Positions 36,996-48,812 of a stretch of DNA of 64,000 nucleotides are shown here, in pieces. The stretch is from Hanleya hanleyi (taxonomy: Eukaryota > Mollusca > Polyplacophora > Lepidopleurida > Hanleyidae). Below the pieces are notes generated by a model. The model ran no database searches. It was not told the origin of the DNA and worked only from the letters and a program-made list of their open reading frames with translations. Position 1 is the first letter of the stretch. Each line of letters starts with the position of its first letter. The translations under genes were made by a program, and so were the position numbers. Location of the stretch: assembly GCA_036873755.1 (NCBI GenBank), contig JAVTVY010025167.1, positions 39,331 through 103,330 on the forward strand, given 5' to 3'.

Positions 36996-38000
36996 CGCCA
37001 CCCAACCTCGACAATGGTCCGCCACAAGACAGTGACGTTAGTCTTGTTCAGCGTTCATATTAACCTAGCAAAAGAAATACATAAATCGAACCACCCAAAG
37101 ATTTGTTCCTGGATGTACAAAAAACAATAGAATTCAAAACTAGTGTAAATCTCATTGGAATGTTATTTGAGCGCAAGCTAACATGGAGTGATCATAAAGA
37201 CCAACTGACACTCTCCATGTAATAACGATCTAAACCTTATGAGATGTGTATCTGGAACAAACTGGAGAGCAAGCTAAGCTAGCCTACTTATGCTATATCA
37301 ATCACTTGTTCTAGCCTACTTATGCTATATCAATCACTTGTTCATCCAAAAATAGACTATAGCTGTCTTGCTTACCAATCAGCATGCAAAACCCAATTGA
37401 AGCGAATTTATAGTGCACAAAATCCGGCCCTTAAATAATAACTAGTGCGTTTAAATGAACATCACTTTCAAACCAATAGTCTAAGCCAATGAAACACCCT
37501 GAGCCATGCACTCACTAAATAATGGTTGAAATTTTCGGTCTGTTGGACCAAAACAATTATGTTATAACCTCACTGAAGACATATCTGAATATGATTATCT
37601 TACAGATAAATGGTTGAACGACTCTGCACCATTCGGCTTCGTCCTTACGAAGCTTCTCAGAGAAAATAATGTTGATAATATAAAACTATAAGACGTACAA
37701 GATAAAAAGTCGACTCCTTAGCAGCTACGACCCCAAACTGAAGATCTTTCACTTAATGGTAAGATCAGTAAGAAGAAAAGCTCAAAATACATTAAATCTG
37801 CAAGACTAGAATACCTGACCATAACTGGAGAAATTGCCTGAAGATCTACACTGATGAAACAAAAACATAAACAGCAACATTTGATCAGCTTTCGTTAGCC
37901 CAGAATTGAGAATTAAAAACACATTCAAGTTACCCCATAATATGTCTGTCTATACTCTAATATGTCTGTCTATACTCTAATATGTCTGTCTATACTCTAA
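36996..38000 (+). pseudogene. decayed non-LTR retrotransposon (RT and RNase H traces)
   Basis: Fragments in three frames follow the order of a LINE polymerase: 'LDNGPPQDS' at about 37010 (RT palm motif NGxPQGS), 'RKLTWSDH' at about 37172, 'LRCVSGTNWRAS' at about 37240, 'IDYSCLAYQSACKTQLKRIY' at about 37350, and 'WRNCLKIYTDETK' at about 37828 (RNase H motif, normally IYTDGS). Then 'AFVSPELRIKNTFKLPHNMS' at about 37890. Stops and frameshifts are frequent. The end is a threefold 20-bp duplication (37941-38000). Jockey/I-like affinity is likely from the RT plus RNase H arrangement but not certain. Confidence 0.7.
37941..38000. repeat. 20-bp tandem triplication in the LINE RNase H region
   Basis: Three exact copies of 'tatgtctgtctatactctaa'. 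The unit corresponds to the codons for the 'MSVYTL' part of the decaying RNase H domain, so the array arose from the element's own sequence. Confidence 0.95.
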
Positions 38001-38980
38001 TGAGCTAATAACAATAATAATGTTACTGCAATGGATAGTAGAAAATAGAACCATTCGTTCATTTTTGTGTAGCGACTCTTTGATTGCATTAATCTTCATA
38101 AAAAATTCAGAGTGCTAAAGTAGACCAGAACTTATTCACGAAAGCAATGGAAATTAGGGTTTTGGGTATTGACGTTTCTCTCATATCGGTGCCAGCCAAT
38201 GTGGGCATCGCATGAAATGAATGGGCACATAAGACTGCCAAAAACTGTTTACAGAGAGAAAAAGTTTTTATCAAGATAGGACTAGGAGCAACTGCCATGC
38301 CATTTTCAGCTAAAAATAGAGGCAATGCTGATAGCGGAGATACCTTGATTCTGAGGTCTGTCTGTTACATTGTCATACAAAATCCCACGACCAATTTACA
38401 TAAACGCATAACACAATATAATGGCCAAAGCGCAAGTGGCTAAAAAATATGTGGCATAAAATATGGGAAATGGTGATAGTGGAGATACTTTGATTCTGGG
38501 GGTCTTCTGTTCCATTGTCTTACCAAAACTCTATACGGTCATCAAACAAAATGACTTCGGTTATCTGTTTGCTGAACCGTAAGGCCTAACTGTATATATT
38601 TATCAATTATTATATTTATTTACATATTTTGTTTATTTTCGTAATTATTGCTTGCTCTTTATTGTGATGGTGAGCACGGAGGTGCCTGTTTGTGTGATGA
38701 TATGTCAAAGTTCATATAAACTCCCTCATCTACCCATACTAAGAAACAGAAACAACTCTACAAAAACACTCATTCTATTTCCTTGTTATGCAGACACATA
38801 CCGACCGGAAACAGCTATCGATGACGAAAATAAGAATAAGACGACGCCTCAAGTGACAACGCCCCAGGAAAGTTTCTAATATAGCCCTTGTAAGGTCGCA
38901 ATTTAACTGAGAAATATACTTTACAATATAAATACAGCATTGCGTTGATGGACAGCGAACATAAAACAACAACAAACAAC
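38001..38980. other. intergenic, no gene seen
   Basis: No gene. 'gctgatagcggagatacctt' (38330) and 'ggtgatagtggagatacttt' (38473), each followed by 'gattctg.gg' and 'tctgt.cattgtc', form a diverged direct repeat about 145 bp apart. Confidence 0.45.
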
Positions 38981-38984
38981 CTTC

Positions 38985-39520
38985 AGTTGGAAGCGGCCTT
39001 CCTATTGAGCGGTTTTCTTAATTCTACATTCAGTTAACCGCGACCTTCATGTGGAGCTTATTGAGCGATATTCTAAAATCTTTAGTCTTAGTTGGCTGAG
39101 GCCTTTTTATTGAGTGATGCTCTTAAATTTCATCTTTCAGTTGGAAGCGGCCTTCTTATTGAGCGGTATTCTAAACTAATAATCTCAGTTGTCAGAGGTC
39201 TTCATATGAAGAAAATCTCGCATTGGTTTGCAGCAGTTTTGTTACTAGTATTTAGCACTCTTGTACATTCACATCCATTTGATAACGGCCTTCTCATTCA
39301 TCTATGTTCTCAATATCTGTTTGTATCGGCTTTCGTATTGAGCGACCTTCTAAACTCTACATGTATCATTGGCTTGCAGTGGTTTTATTATTCATCGGTC
39401 TTCTTAAATTTCACCTTCATCTCACAGTGGCCTGTTTTTTCGGCGGTTTTCTTCAATTTTTTCTCCCACTTTCTAGCGGCCTCCATAGTCGGTCGCTTTG
39501 ACAAGTCTACCCTTGGCTTG
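38985..39520 (+). repeat. degenerate repeat of about 55-60 bp
   Basis: Successive diverged units of the pattern 'cagttggaagcggccttctt' - 'attgagcggt.ttctaaa'. About nine can be traced. The 162-codon frame at 39092-39580 that crosses it translates this repeat and is not considered a gene. Inverted relatives lie at 40890-40985 and 41230-41285. Confidence 0.7.
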
Positions 39521-39599
39521 CCGTTTGGTTATCCAGCGATGTGCTTAAAGGGGAACACAAATGGAAATTTAAACATCTGAGGGAAAGCTGTGTTGTTTG

Positions 39600-40495
39600 C
39601 CATATTTAAAAAAAAAATTCATTAAAATAATCCAACTGGTTGCTGAAATAATGTACATCAAATAATTTTGGGTCTGGTACAAATTTGATATGCAATGGGC
39701 CGATGTCACGGAATGAACTAGATATAATTAGATAGACAAATACTGGTATCTTTTTTTCTAAGGTACAGGCTCTGCCACAATGGTTGGTGCATAGGTAAAA
39801 AAAGTGGAAACTATTACTTGTTGTCTTGAGCTTTTGTCGATAATCTACCTGTATTGAAATTCGAATAGTGCACCGTTCGGATGAACTATAATTAATCTAT
39901 GCAAATGCCTGTGAACGTCAATGCGAATGACAAACGACTGACGATAAAAATCTTTTCGAGTTTCAAAAATCACAAGGTTCTGTTGCGAAGAAATCTGGCT
40001 GTTGTCAATTGTTTTTTTTTTCAGAAACGCAGCTTCCAATCGTTTCACATCTATCGTGTGAACACCCCTTGCCTAGACTTCAAATCTAAGGACCTTTGAT
40101 GATGGGCTATGATTTTTTACATAATGGATTAAAGTTAAGTTTCTACCTTGCATACAAGTCCCTAAACGCTGCCCGAAGTCAATACTTTATGTGCATCCTG
40201 TATGCATTCCTGAAACGCGCATTAATGACGTCTAATGACATTCTGTTGAGAGGTAAGATTTGATTATGAGAAGAACTGTGTTGTGGTTAGTACTTTGAAT
40301 CAACCAACTGTTATGGCAACTGTCTTTTGTGTTAACGGTTGATTCTACACCTTCCTGGTAAATTACGCCGAGCTTAAACGCTCATATCACATTTTGGAAA
40401 AGAAAACCTGAGCTCAACAACAACATGCTGAAACCACTGACTAGCAGCCAGACAATGTCAAAACGGGACCGACACGAGACGTCGAGGGAGATCGC
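39600..40495. other. intergenic, no gene seen
   Basis: No gene or array recognised. Confidence 0.5.
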
Positions 40496-40499
40496 TACA

Positions 40500-40625
40500 A
40501 ATAATCAATATTATAACTTTCAAAGAGATCAGACATTTAGATCTGTGAATATACCAGCATAAATTTAGCTCATTATCTTGAGTTCACTTGGTGACATCAC
40601 AAATTCTCATTTTCGTTCGAAGATT
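40500..40625 (+). repeat. dispersed repeat family B, copy 2
   Basis: Plus-strand counterpart of 24485-24625: 'caatattataactttcaaag', 'gatctgtgaatataccagca' and 'ttcacttggtgacatcacaa'. Confidence 0.65.
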
Positions 40626-40889
40626 TATACTGCAAATTCCAATATCTCAGCAACAATTTGGATATTTATATGTGGTAAAAGGCATCTTATTCAAAAAGTG
40701 ACCGTAGACCGTTTTCTATGCCACACCATTTTTATTCTAGCCCAATATTCAAACCACTGGGTCATCGAGATTCTGTAGCACATTTATATTTGCGCATGCG
40801 CTTGTCTGGCCTAGAAAATATATCACTCAATCGCTTGTGCCAATCCCTCTAAACTCCGATATAACAGTAGAAGTAGATTGAAGAAATCT

Positions 40890-41285
40890 GCTCAATATGA
40901 AGGCCGCTCCCTAATCAGCGAAAATATTAAAGAACACCGCTGAATAAGAAGGCCTTTGCTAACTGAAGGTGGAATTTAAAACTTGGAAATAGCTAGTTTT
41001 CTCGTCCTTTACCAAATTTAAGAGGCCACTTTAGCAGTCTGTTTAAGATATATCAAACTGTGCTGAAGGGTACACTGTCCGAAGGATTGGGTCAATTCGA
41101 CCCAATATACTTGGGTATAGACAGGACGGATCCCGATATTTTGGGTCTAATTCTCTTTCTACCCAAACTTTTTCAGTCCTATTGATCCAAATATTTTGGG
41201 TATGTCACGGCTATATCTAATCATTCTGACATTATAGATAATACGACGACCGCTGCAAACTGGAGGTAAATACTGAACAACTCTG
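40890..41285 (-). repeat. inverted relatives of the 38985 degenerate repeat, plus 'ttgggt' element
   Basis: On the minus strand 40890-40985 reads 'ccttcagttagcaaaggcct' and 'tcttattcagcggtgttctt', and 41230-41285 reads 'cctccagtttgcagcggtcg'. These are the same units as 38985-39520 in opposite orientation. Between them (41071-41205) is a plus-strand copy of the 18285 element ('acactgtccgaaggattggg', 'gggtatagacagga', then further 'ttttgggt' words). Confidence 0.6.
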
Positions 41286-41499
41286 ATGAATGAGAAGAGG
41301 AAATCCAGGGCAGTCATATTTAATAGACTGTGTCCAATATCAGCAAAAAAAAAAAAAAAAATTTACCGCGCCTCACGCATGCTCGACAATTTTGAACTTC
41401 GCGACCTCGACCGCTGTATGTTACTGATTTGCACCGCCAGGTGGCCCCGACAAGTGCGAGAATTGTATCTCCCCTCATATAGAACGCATGATTGAGATA

Positions 41500-42790
41500 C
41501 ATCATATTATAGTAAACGAAATTCAGAGAATACTGACTGGTCAGTGATAAGGATTTTATTCAAAGAAAATCATGATGTCTTGCTCTCATCATCGAAAATT
41601 GTTCCTTGCAGGAAACCATATTGTGTTGTTTGAGCTATGTCACCTATAGCTGTCGGAGACCTATGAAATGTACATTCTCTTTCTCCGTCTCCTTCTTCTC
41701 CTTCCGACTTTCGTTATTTAGTTCCTAACTGTTTAACAAATTGACAAATTTCTCACAAATTTCGTCAGAATAGCTATGAGTCACTGTGGTCAAAATTCCG
41801 ATTTTTTTTGTGATTGGATATATGAGGGAAATGCAAGGTGTCGCGTAGAAATATTGAGGTCAAATATCAAGGCCAGTGTGGCTCAAAACATCAGGAAATT
41901 ATTAAAATCTATATTTTTGGTGAGTCAGTGGAAGACGATATGTCAGGTATCAAAATTGAGGTCAAAATGTCAAAGGTCAAGGTTACTTTCATCCAAAAAA
42001 TTAGGAAATCTAGAAAAAATCGATTTTTTTGTGGTGAGTGGATACGTTAAGGTGATACGATATGTCAGGTCACCCACGTCACTGGGACATAATAGTCAAA
42101 TCACATGTTTTCGGACAGGATTCCCGCCCAAGCGACACACCATCATAAAATATTAAAAGCGCTATTTGTCGAACGGTTTTTCAGTTTTTAATTCTGCGTT
42201 ATACCTTTGTTGGTCTAATGATAAAAAACAATGCTCTGGAAATTATTCCCCCAGATGATCTGAATGAGCATATGAAACATAGTTCATTCGTATGCAAACT
42301 GTGTGCGTTGTTAGGTCGGATGAGGCATAGTCGAGCCTGTGGTACTGAGCATGCGCTGTGGGGAGGTTGATATCTGATGTCAAAATTGAGATCAAAAGTT
42401 TAACGGAAATATCATGAAATTATTGAAAACTTTGTGATATAACTCCAGGTCAGGGATCTGGATTGTCATCAAACTTCATGAATAGCCCAAGTTTGTGACA
42501 AACAAGAAATCTATTGATGTCGAAATGTCAAGGTCACTGTGGATCAATTATTTGTACGTGTAAGTCGATGTATTAGAGGAGATGTTGTATAGGGTATCAA
42601 GATTGAGGTCAGAAGGTCATAGTCAATAAACACATTGAAACATGAATAAAGAATCCTAGCTTTATTTATACTTAGAAGTGATATCAAATGTGTTACGAAT
42701 AAGCTATTTCTATTATAAACTCGAAAATTCTTTGTGTGCGACGGCTGAATATTGAGGGTCGGATCTGCTCCTTATACTTGGATATCCTTT
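41500..42790 (+). repeat. Penelope-like tail pieces around degenerate 'gaggtcaaa' repeats
   Basis: 41545-41635 matches the PLE-type tail ('tcatgatgtcttgctctcat', 'gcaggaaaccatattgtgtt'). 41780-42660 is an old tandem-like sequence built on 'tcaaaattgaggtcaaaatg' and 'gtcaaggtcactgtg' words in which no clean unit remains. 42728-42775 ('attctttgtgtgcgacggct', 'gatctgctccttatactt') is the diverged single-copy counterpart of the 5918-5978 region. Confidence 0.5.
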
Positions 42791-42892
42791 TTGCTTGTTC
42801 GTGGAAATCCGTTGGTCGGTTATAAAGTTAAGGAAGGAATTAAATAAGGAAACTCGGGAGACGAACGAGAATGATCATAAGGCTTCGCCGTC

Positions 42893-43045
42893 AATAGCAG
42901 ACGTAGCCCAATAGCAGACGTAGCCCAATAGCAGACGTAGCCCAATAGCAGACGTAGCCCAATAGCAGACGTAGCCCAATAGCAGACGTAGCCCAATAGC
43001 AGACGTAGCCCAATAGCAGACGTAGCCCAATAGCAGACGTAGCCC
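42893..43045. repeat. 17-bp minisatellite, 9 copies
   Basis: Nine perfect copies of 'aatagcagacgtagccc', bounded by 'gccgtc' and 'aaatatg'. Complete identity of all units implies recent expansion. Confidence 0.96.
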
Positions 43046-46000
43046 AAATATGTGAATATAATGTCGAGATAGTTGCACAAAATGACTGCAGATGATAATG
43101 GTTATTGAATATGGTATTCGATAGGGATTTTATTCATATATAAGAATGTAGATTCATATAGTATAAAATCATGAATGATTCAGTATTCCGCCAATCGCTG
43201 TCCACCAATTATATTTCGGTTCAACTTGTATAAGGTTAAAAAAAAATATTTGTGCTGATTAATCTCAGACGCCTTCTTCAGTGCACATTCTCATATTTGT
43301 TCTTTCTTCGTTTGAAAGACTGGTTTCACGTCAGTTTCACGAGTACTATCTATTGTGTGGTTTCAGTTGACTGTTGAGTTACTCCGATACGAGTAAACGC
43401 CAAGGGCATGCGCACTGGTGAGCTTAACGGTGTGAGCCGGACGGATGGCCAATGTTCGCTGTTCTGAGGAAATAGACCAGTAAGAGTCTCGGATAGCTGT
43501 CCCTTTAAAAACGCATTACTTCGTTTAATTCTCTATCACAGCATTGGCTTGGTAAAACGATTGAAAAGTATCGAGCTTGTGCCGGCAATTCCAGTTTTTC
43601 TTTCCGAGATTTTGGCGAAAGGCAATAAAGGAAAAAAGTCAATGTCACTGATTCTCCTTTCAGAGGCAATTAGCTCCTCAGACACGACCAGTTTTGTTGG
43701 GGAAACAAAAAAGTCTGCCAAATTTGTGTATTCTGGCTAGTTTTCGCGTTCCCGTCTTCGTCAAAAATCGATGAGTCGCCAGGAAATCATCGATCTGCGG
43801 CGTTAGTCGACCAACTTGTGAAAATAGCCTCCGCCATTGCCCGGCGTGACTCCGCATGAAAACCGGGGCCTTTTATGGGAACGCGCCATACGATCGCTGC
43901 GCCCGCTTTTCTGGGGTGATAATAGTTTATACGATTAGGTTGTTTTCTCCGCCTTTCAAGAACCAATTAATTTGCTCTTAACAGGAGAAATTCCTTAAGT
44001 ACTATTGATAAGGTCAGCGGATTTCCAGTTGAGCTTGTCGTAATCAATTGGACAAACTACAGTAATTAGACTTGCACCATTCTTTCCGGGGAGATGTTCC
44101 ACGCTCATTATTTGCTCTTTGTGATTTAGCCCTCTTCACTGTTCGCCCTTTGCCACGCTCAGTTTTCCTGCCGTATTCCTCGAAGAACCGTTCACTTTCA
44201 CCCCAGGATCAAAGATCAAGAGAGTTTGTCCACTCGAACACAATCGTATTAACTTTTTGATATCTTATACTTTATATTCAAATGTTGGTATGACTCCAGA
44301 TCGATGTAATCTTTTGCGTCGAATAAAAAACTATTTCGTTTCAGAACACAGTCTTACTTTTAGCAATTATCTCTCTCTTTGTAAACATTTTGGTCGCTCA
44401 AGCGAACCACTGAATTGTGTAATTTAATAATGTGTAATTGAAAAGTGAAAATAGTATCTTGGAGTATTTTCTCTAATGATGGGAGTATTGAATGAATTTC
44501 ATGTTAGGAATGGTATTCGTGTCATTAATCTCTTATTAAGAGGAGTCAAAACAAGGATTTGATGACTTTGGATTCTCCGTTATCGTTCTGTGTTGTTTAA
44601 TCGCGGACCATGGCCAACATAAATGCTGGTTGGTATAACGTGTGATTTATCGTGGATTTCTTTGTTGTGATCTAAATTGTAAACCATAAAACCATATTTT
44701 GTTCAGAAGATAGCTAATATAGTTCTAATATTTAGAATAAATTATTCTAACATTTGGAATAAGGAGTCCGTAATTAACGGTATATGCATTATTAATTGTG
44801 ATAATTAGAAAAGTCTCGAAATTCAGAACTTTGTATCCTTGTTTCGTTTGGAATATATACACGAATGAGTATAGGTCTCATCCTTATTTTACAAAATTCA
44901 AAATTTATCAGTCAGTATAATAGTTGCCTTATAATATATTAATAAATAAACGCAGCAATATTACAGTATCGTGATTAACAGCATCCAATCAAAACATCAC
45001 AGAATAACCGTGAATGCGACGAAGGCTGTCGTTATAGGCAGTTCTTAGGAAATCCTCTTTCATAACAGCCTCATGTACATATTATATGTGTACAGTAAAA
45101 TACTAATGTGACTCTAGCCCATTATAACTTCCAACATGCCTTACAAATGATGTAAGTGTATAAACAATTTAGGAAATAACATCATTCCTGGTTAAGCTTA
45201 ATTCGATTGGCAAAGTCGTACCATGACAGAGAGTGAATCTGCCAATGAAGACCAGCAATGTTATAATTTATTCGGATTTCAGAATCGCAATGATGACCTC
45301 AATGATGGTAAATCAAGATCATTACAATCGAGTCATTTGACGAATGAAAAAAACAAAACCAAAATTTGTGCTTAAGTTTATATCAGTTTATTGAAAACTA
45401 AATAGTTACCCATGGGCGTGGTGAGATTATGCGCTTGACATTAGTAATGGTGATGGCACTGTGTATTTAATTACCATCAGATAATCAAACCACATCAGAT
45501 AGCTAACATAACCTGGATAACATAGGTAATAACTGGACCGCCTCCCCATCATTTTATTTGTGCATGACATGGCTGTACTATCATTGACCACCGAGCTTAT
45601 TACTGCTGTTTAATTGACAGCACAGCCTTATATGCACAAACTACATCATTATCTACTTCAAATTGAATCTGTCCAATCAATAAAATTTGCGTATATATGC
45701 AAATCAGCGTTGTCAACGGCATGGGTTGGATGCTATCGATATTTCACTCCTCCTATCACACATGGTACAGGACAAATCATCGCATTCAGAGAGCCATGCA
45801 CACAATAAATAAAACAACGTAAATTGTACTGCATTAATAAACATGTTTTATAATATTAATCTAAATTTGCGGGTTATTGTAAAGACGTTATATATAGAGA
45901 CATTTTGTATCGAAATATTAGCCACTGTATTGAATCTGAGGTGAGAGCAGTAATTTCTTTCTGATTAAATGTTCAAAGAAACAATACCTATGGTATTATA
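43046..46000. other. intergenic; possible regulatory block at 43300-44260
   Basis: 43300-44260 is unique, more GC-balanced and rich in CG dinucleotides. It holds short overlapping frames on both strands at 43536-43740 that I do not recognise. The remainder, 44261-46000, is AT-rich without recognisable elements. A regulatory role for the first part is inference from composition only. Confidence 0.25.
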
Positions 46001-47070
46001 TTAACCCTACCAGGACAGGGCTTTTTGAGATCCGTCCGGGCATGACGGGGGAGGGCGGGGAAAATGTCTTTCTTGCCCCTTCATCTATAGAGGGCTAAAA
46101 CTGACCACACTGCCCTTGAGTCAAGATCTACTGACCACACTGCCCTTGAGTCAAGATCTACTGACCACACTGCCCTTGAGTCAAGATCTACTGACCACAC
46201 TGCCCTTGAGTCAAGATCTACTGACCACACTGCCCTTGAGTCAAGATCTACTGACCACACTGCCCTTGAGTCAAGATCTACTGACCACACTGCCCTGAGT
46301 CAAGATCTACTGACCACACTGCCCTTGAGTCAAGATCTACTGACCACACTGAGTCAAGATCTACTGACCACACTGCCCCTTGAGTCAAGATCTACTGACC
46401 ACACTGCCCTTGAGTCAAGATCTACTGACCACACTGCCCTTGAGTCAAGATCTACTGACCACACTGCTCCTTGAGTCAAGATCTACTGACCACACTGCCC
46501 TTGAGTCAAGATCTACTGACCACACTGCCCTTGAGTCAAGATCTACTGACCACACTGCCCTTGAGTCAAGATCTACTGACCACACTGCCCTTGAGTCAAG
46601 ATCTACTGACCACACTGCCCTTGAGTCAAGATCTACTGACCACACTGCCCTTGAGTCAAGATCTACTGACCACACTGCCCTTGAGTCAAGATCTACTGAC
46701 CACACTGCCCTTGAGTCAAGATCTACTGACCACACTGCCCTTGAGTCAAGATCTACATCAAAATTTAAAAAAATCCAATAAGGCCGCCCTGATGATGACA
46801 CAACATTTGACGTCAACTTTTCAGAAGACATTTAATTATTGGTTTATTGGTTTATTGGTTTATTTGTCGGTCAAAATTTTCGAAGTTCTAATTCATGTGA
46901 TTTTCTTCGCAAAAACTACATGACAACTTTGAAAATAATTATCTGATGTGAAATAAAAGCGTTTTTGTCAACTTTTATCCTCAGCGAAATGATCCAATAT
47001 TATAAGCTACAAAGTCACCGATTACCAGCTCTCAATTTTGTGTCGTTCCGGAGATCGGGTGGAAGTATAG
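46001..47070 (+). mobile_element. piggyBac-type MITE with internal 30-bp array
   Basis: TTAA at 46001-46004 and the terminus CCCTACCAGGACAGGG match the left end of the 12023 element. 'ctttcttgccccttcatcta' matches its 'tttcttaccccttgatcta' stretch. After the array, 46756-47070 is collinear with about 12165-12570 ('aaaaatccaataaggccgcc', 'atctgatgtgaaataaaagc', 'gctctcaattttgtgtcgtt'). The right terminus is not found, so the copy is truncated or rearranged near 47070. Confidence 0.8.
46101..46755. repeat. 30-bp minisatellite, about 22 copies
   Basis: The unit is 'ctgaccacactgccc' followed by 'ttgagtcaagatcta'. It corresponds to a single stretch of the parent MITE at about 12128-12165 ('cttaccacacaatattcttg' then 'ggccaagctctac'). 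Most units are identical; a few have indels (near 46294, 46350, 46377 and 46467). Long frames on both strands here are artefacts of the 30-bp period. Confidence 0.96.
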
Positions 47071-47142
47071 TAGTATGATTTTTATTTACATCTCACTATG
47101 CGTAATCACAATAATAAAAACATTACATTTGTCAGTGTTATG

Positions 47143-48812
47143 AGAGTTATGAGAGATGATACAACAGTTATGAGAGATGATACAACAGTTATGAGAGATG
47201 ATACAACAGTGATAGAATAATCAATCAGAGATGATACAACAGTGATAGAATAATCAATCAGAGATGATACAACAGTGATAGAATAATCAATCAGAGATGA
47301 TACAACAGTGATAGAATAATCAATCAGAGATGATACAACAAACAGTGATAGAATAATCAATCAGAGATGATACAACAAACAGTGATAGAATAATCAATCA
47401 GAGATGATACAACAGTGATAGAATAATCAATCAGAGATGATACAACAGTGATAGAATAATCAATCAGAGATGATACAACAGTGATAGAATAATCAATCAG
47501 AGATGATACAACAGTGATAGAATAATCAATCAGAGATGATACAACAGTGATAGAATAATCAATCAGAGATGATACAACAGTGATAGAATAATCAATCAGA
47601 GATGATACAACAGTGATAGAATAATCAATCAGAGATGATACAACAAACAGTGATAGAATAATCAATCAGAGATGATACAACAGTGATAGAATAATCAATC
47701 AGAGATGATACAACAGTGATAGAATAATCAGAGATGATACAACAGTGATAGAATAATCAATCAGAGATGATACAACAGTGATAGAATAATCAATCAGAGA
47801 TGATACAACAGTGATAGAATAATCAATCAGAGATGATACAACAGTGATAGAATAATCAATCAGAGATGATACAACAGTGATAGAATAATCAATCAGAGAT
47901 GATACAACAGTGATAGAATAATCAATCAGAGATGATACAACAAACAGTGATAGAATAATCAATCAGAGATGATACAACAGTGATAGAATAATCAATCAGA
48001 GATGATACAACAAACAGTGATAGAATAATCAATCAGAGATGATACAACAGTGATAGAATAATCAATCAGAGATGATACAACAGTGATAGAATAATCAATC
48101 AGAGATGATACAACAGTGATAGAATAATCAATCAGAGATGATACAACAGTGATAGAATAATCAATCAGAGATGATACAACAGTGATAGAATAATCAATCA
48201 GAGATGATACAACAAACAGTGATAGAATAATCAATCAGAGATGATACAACAGTGATAGAATAATCAATCAGAGATGATACAACAGTGATAGAATAATCAA
48301 TCAGAGATGATACAACAGTGATAGAATAATCAATCAGAGATGATACAACAGTGATAGAATAATCAATCAGAGATGATACAACAGTGATAGAATAATCAAT
48401 CAGAGATGATACAACAGTGATAGAATAATCAATCAGAGATGATACAACAGTGATAGAATAATCAATCAGAGATGATACAACAGTGATAGAATAATCAATC
48501 AGAGATGATACAACAGTGATAGAATAATCAATCAGAGATGATACAACAGTGATAGAATAATCAATCAGAGATGATACAACAAACAGTGATAGAATAATCA
48601 ATCAGAGATGATACAACAAACAGTGATAGAATAATCAATCAGAGATGATACAACAGTGATAGAATAATCAATCAGAGATGATACAACAGTGATAGAATAA
48701 TCAATCAGAGATGATACAACAAACAGTGATAGAATAATCAATCAGAGATGATACAACAGTGATAGAATAATCAATCAGAGATGATACAACAAACAGTGAT
48801 AGAATAATCAAT
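47143..48812. repeat. 33-bp satellite, about 50 copies (largest array)
   Basis: The main unit is 'agtgatagaataatcaatca' followed by 'gagatgatacaac'. The left edge has three shorter 21-bp units 'agttatgagagatgatacaa(c)' that lack the 'agaataatcaat' block. About ten units carry a 4-bp 'aaac' extension at the junction, and one unit (47729) lacks an 'atca' step. Homogeneity is otherwise near perfect. Repeated minus-strand open frames follow from the period of 33 and are not genes. Confidence 0.97.

Noticed and set aside
39092..39580. 162-codon plus-strand frame with hydrophobic stretches
   Set aside because: It crosses a degenerate 55-60-bp repeat; the apparent membrane segments are translations of T-rich repeat units.
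42893..43045. Regular short repeats resembling a CRISPR array
   Set aside because: Units abut without spacers, there are no cas genes, and the genome is animal.
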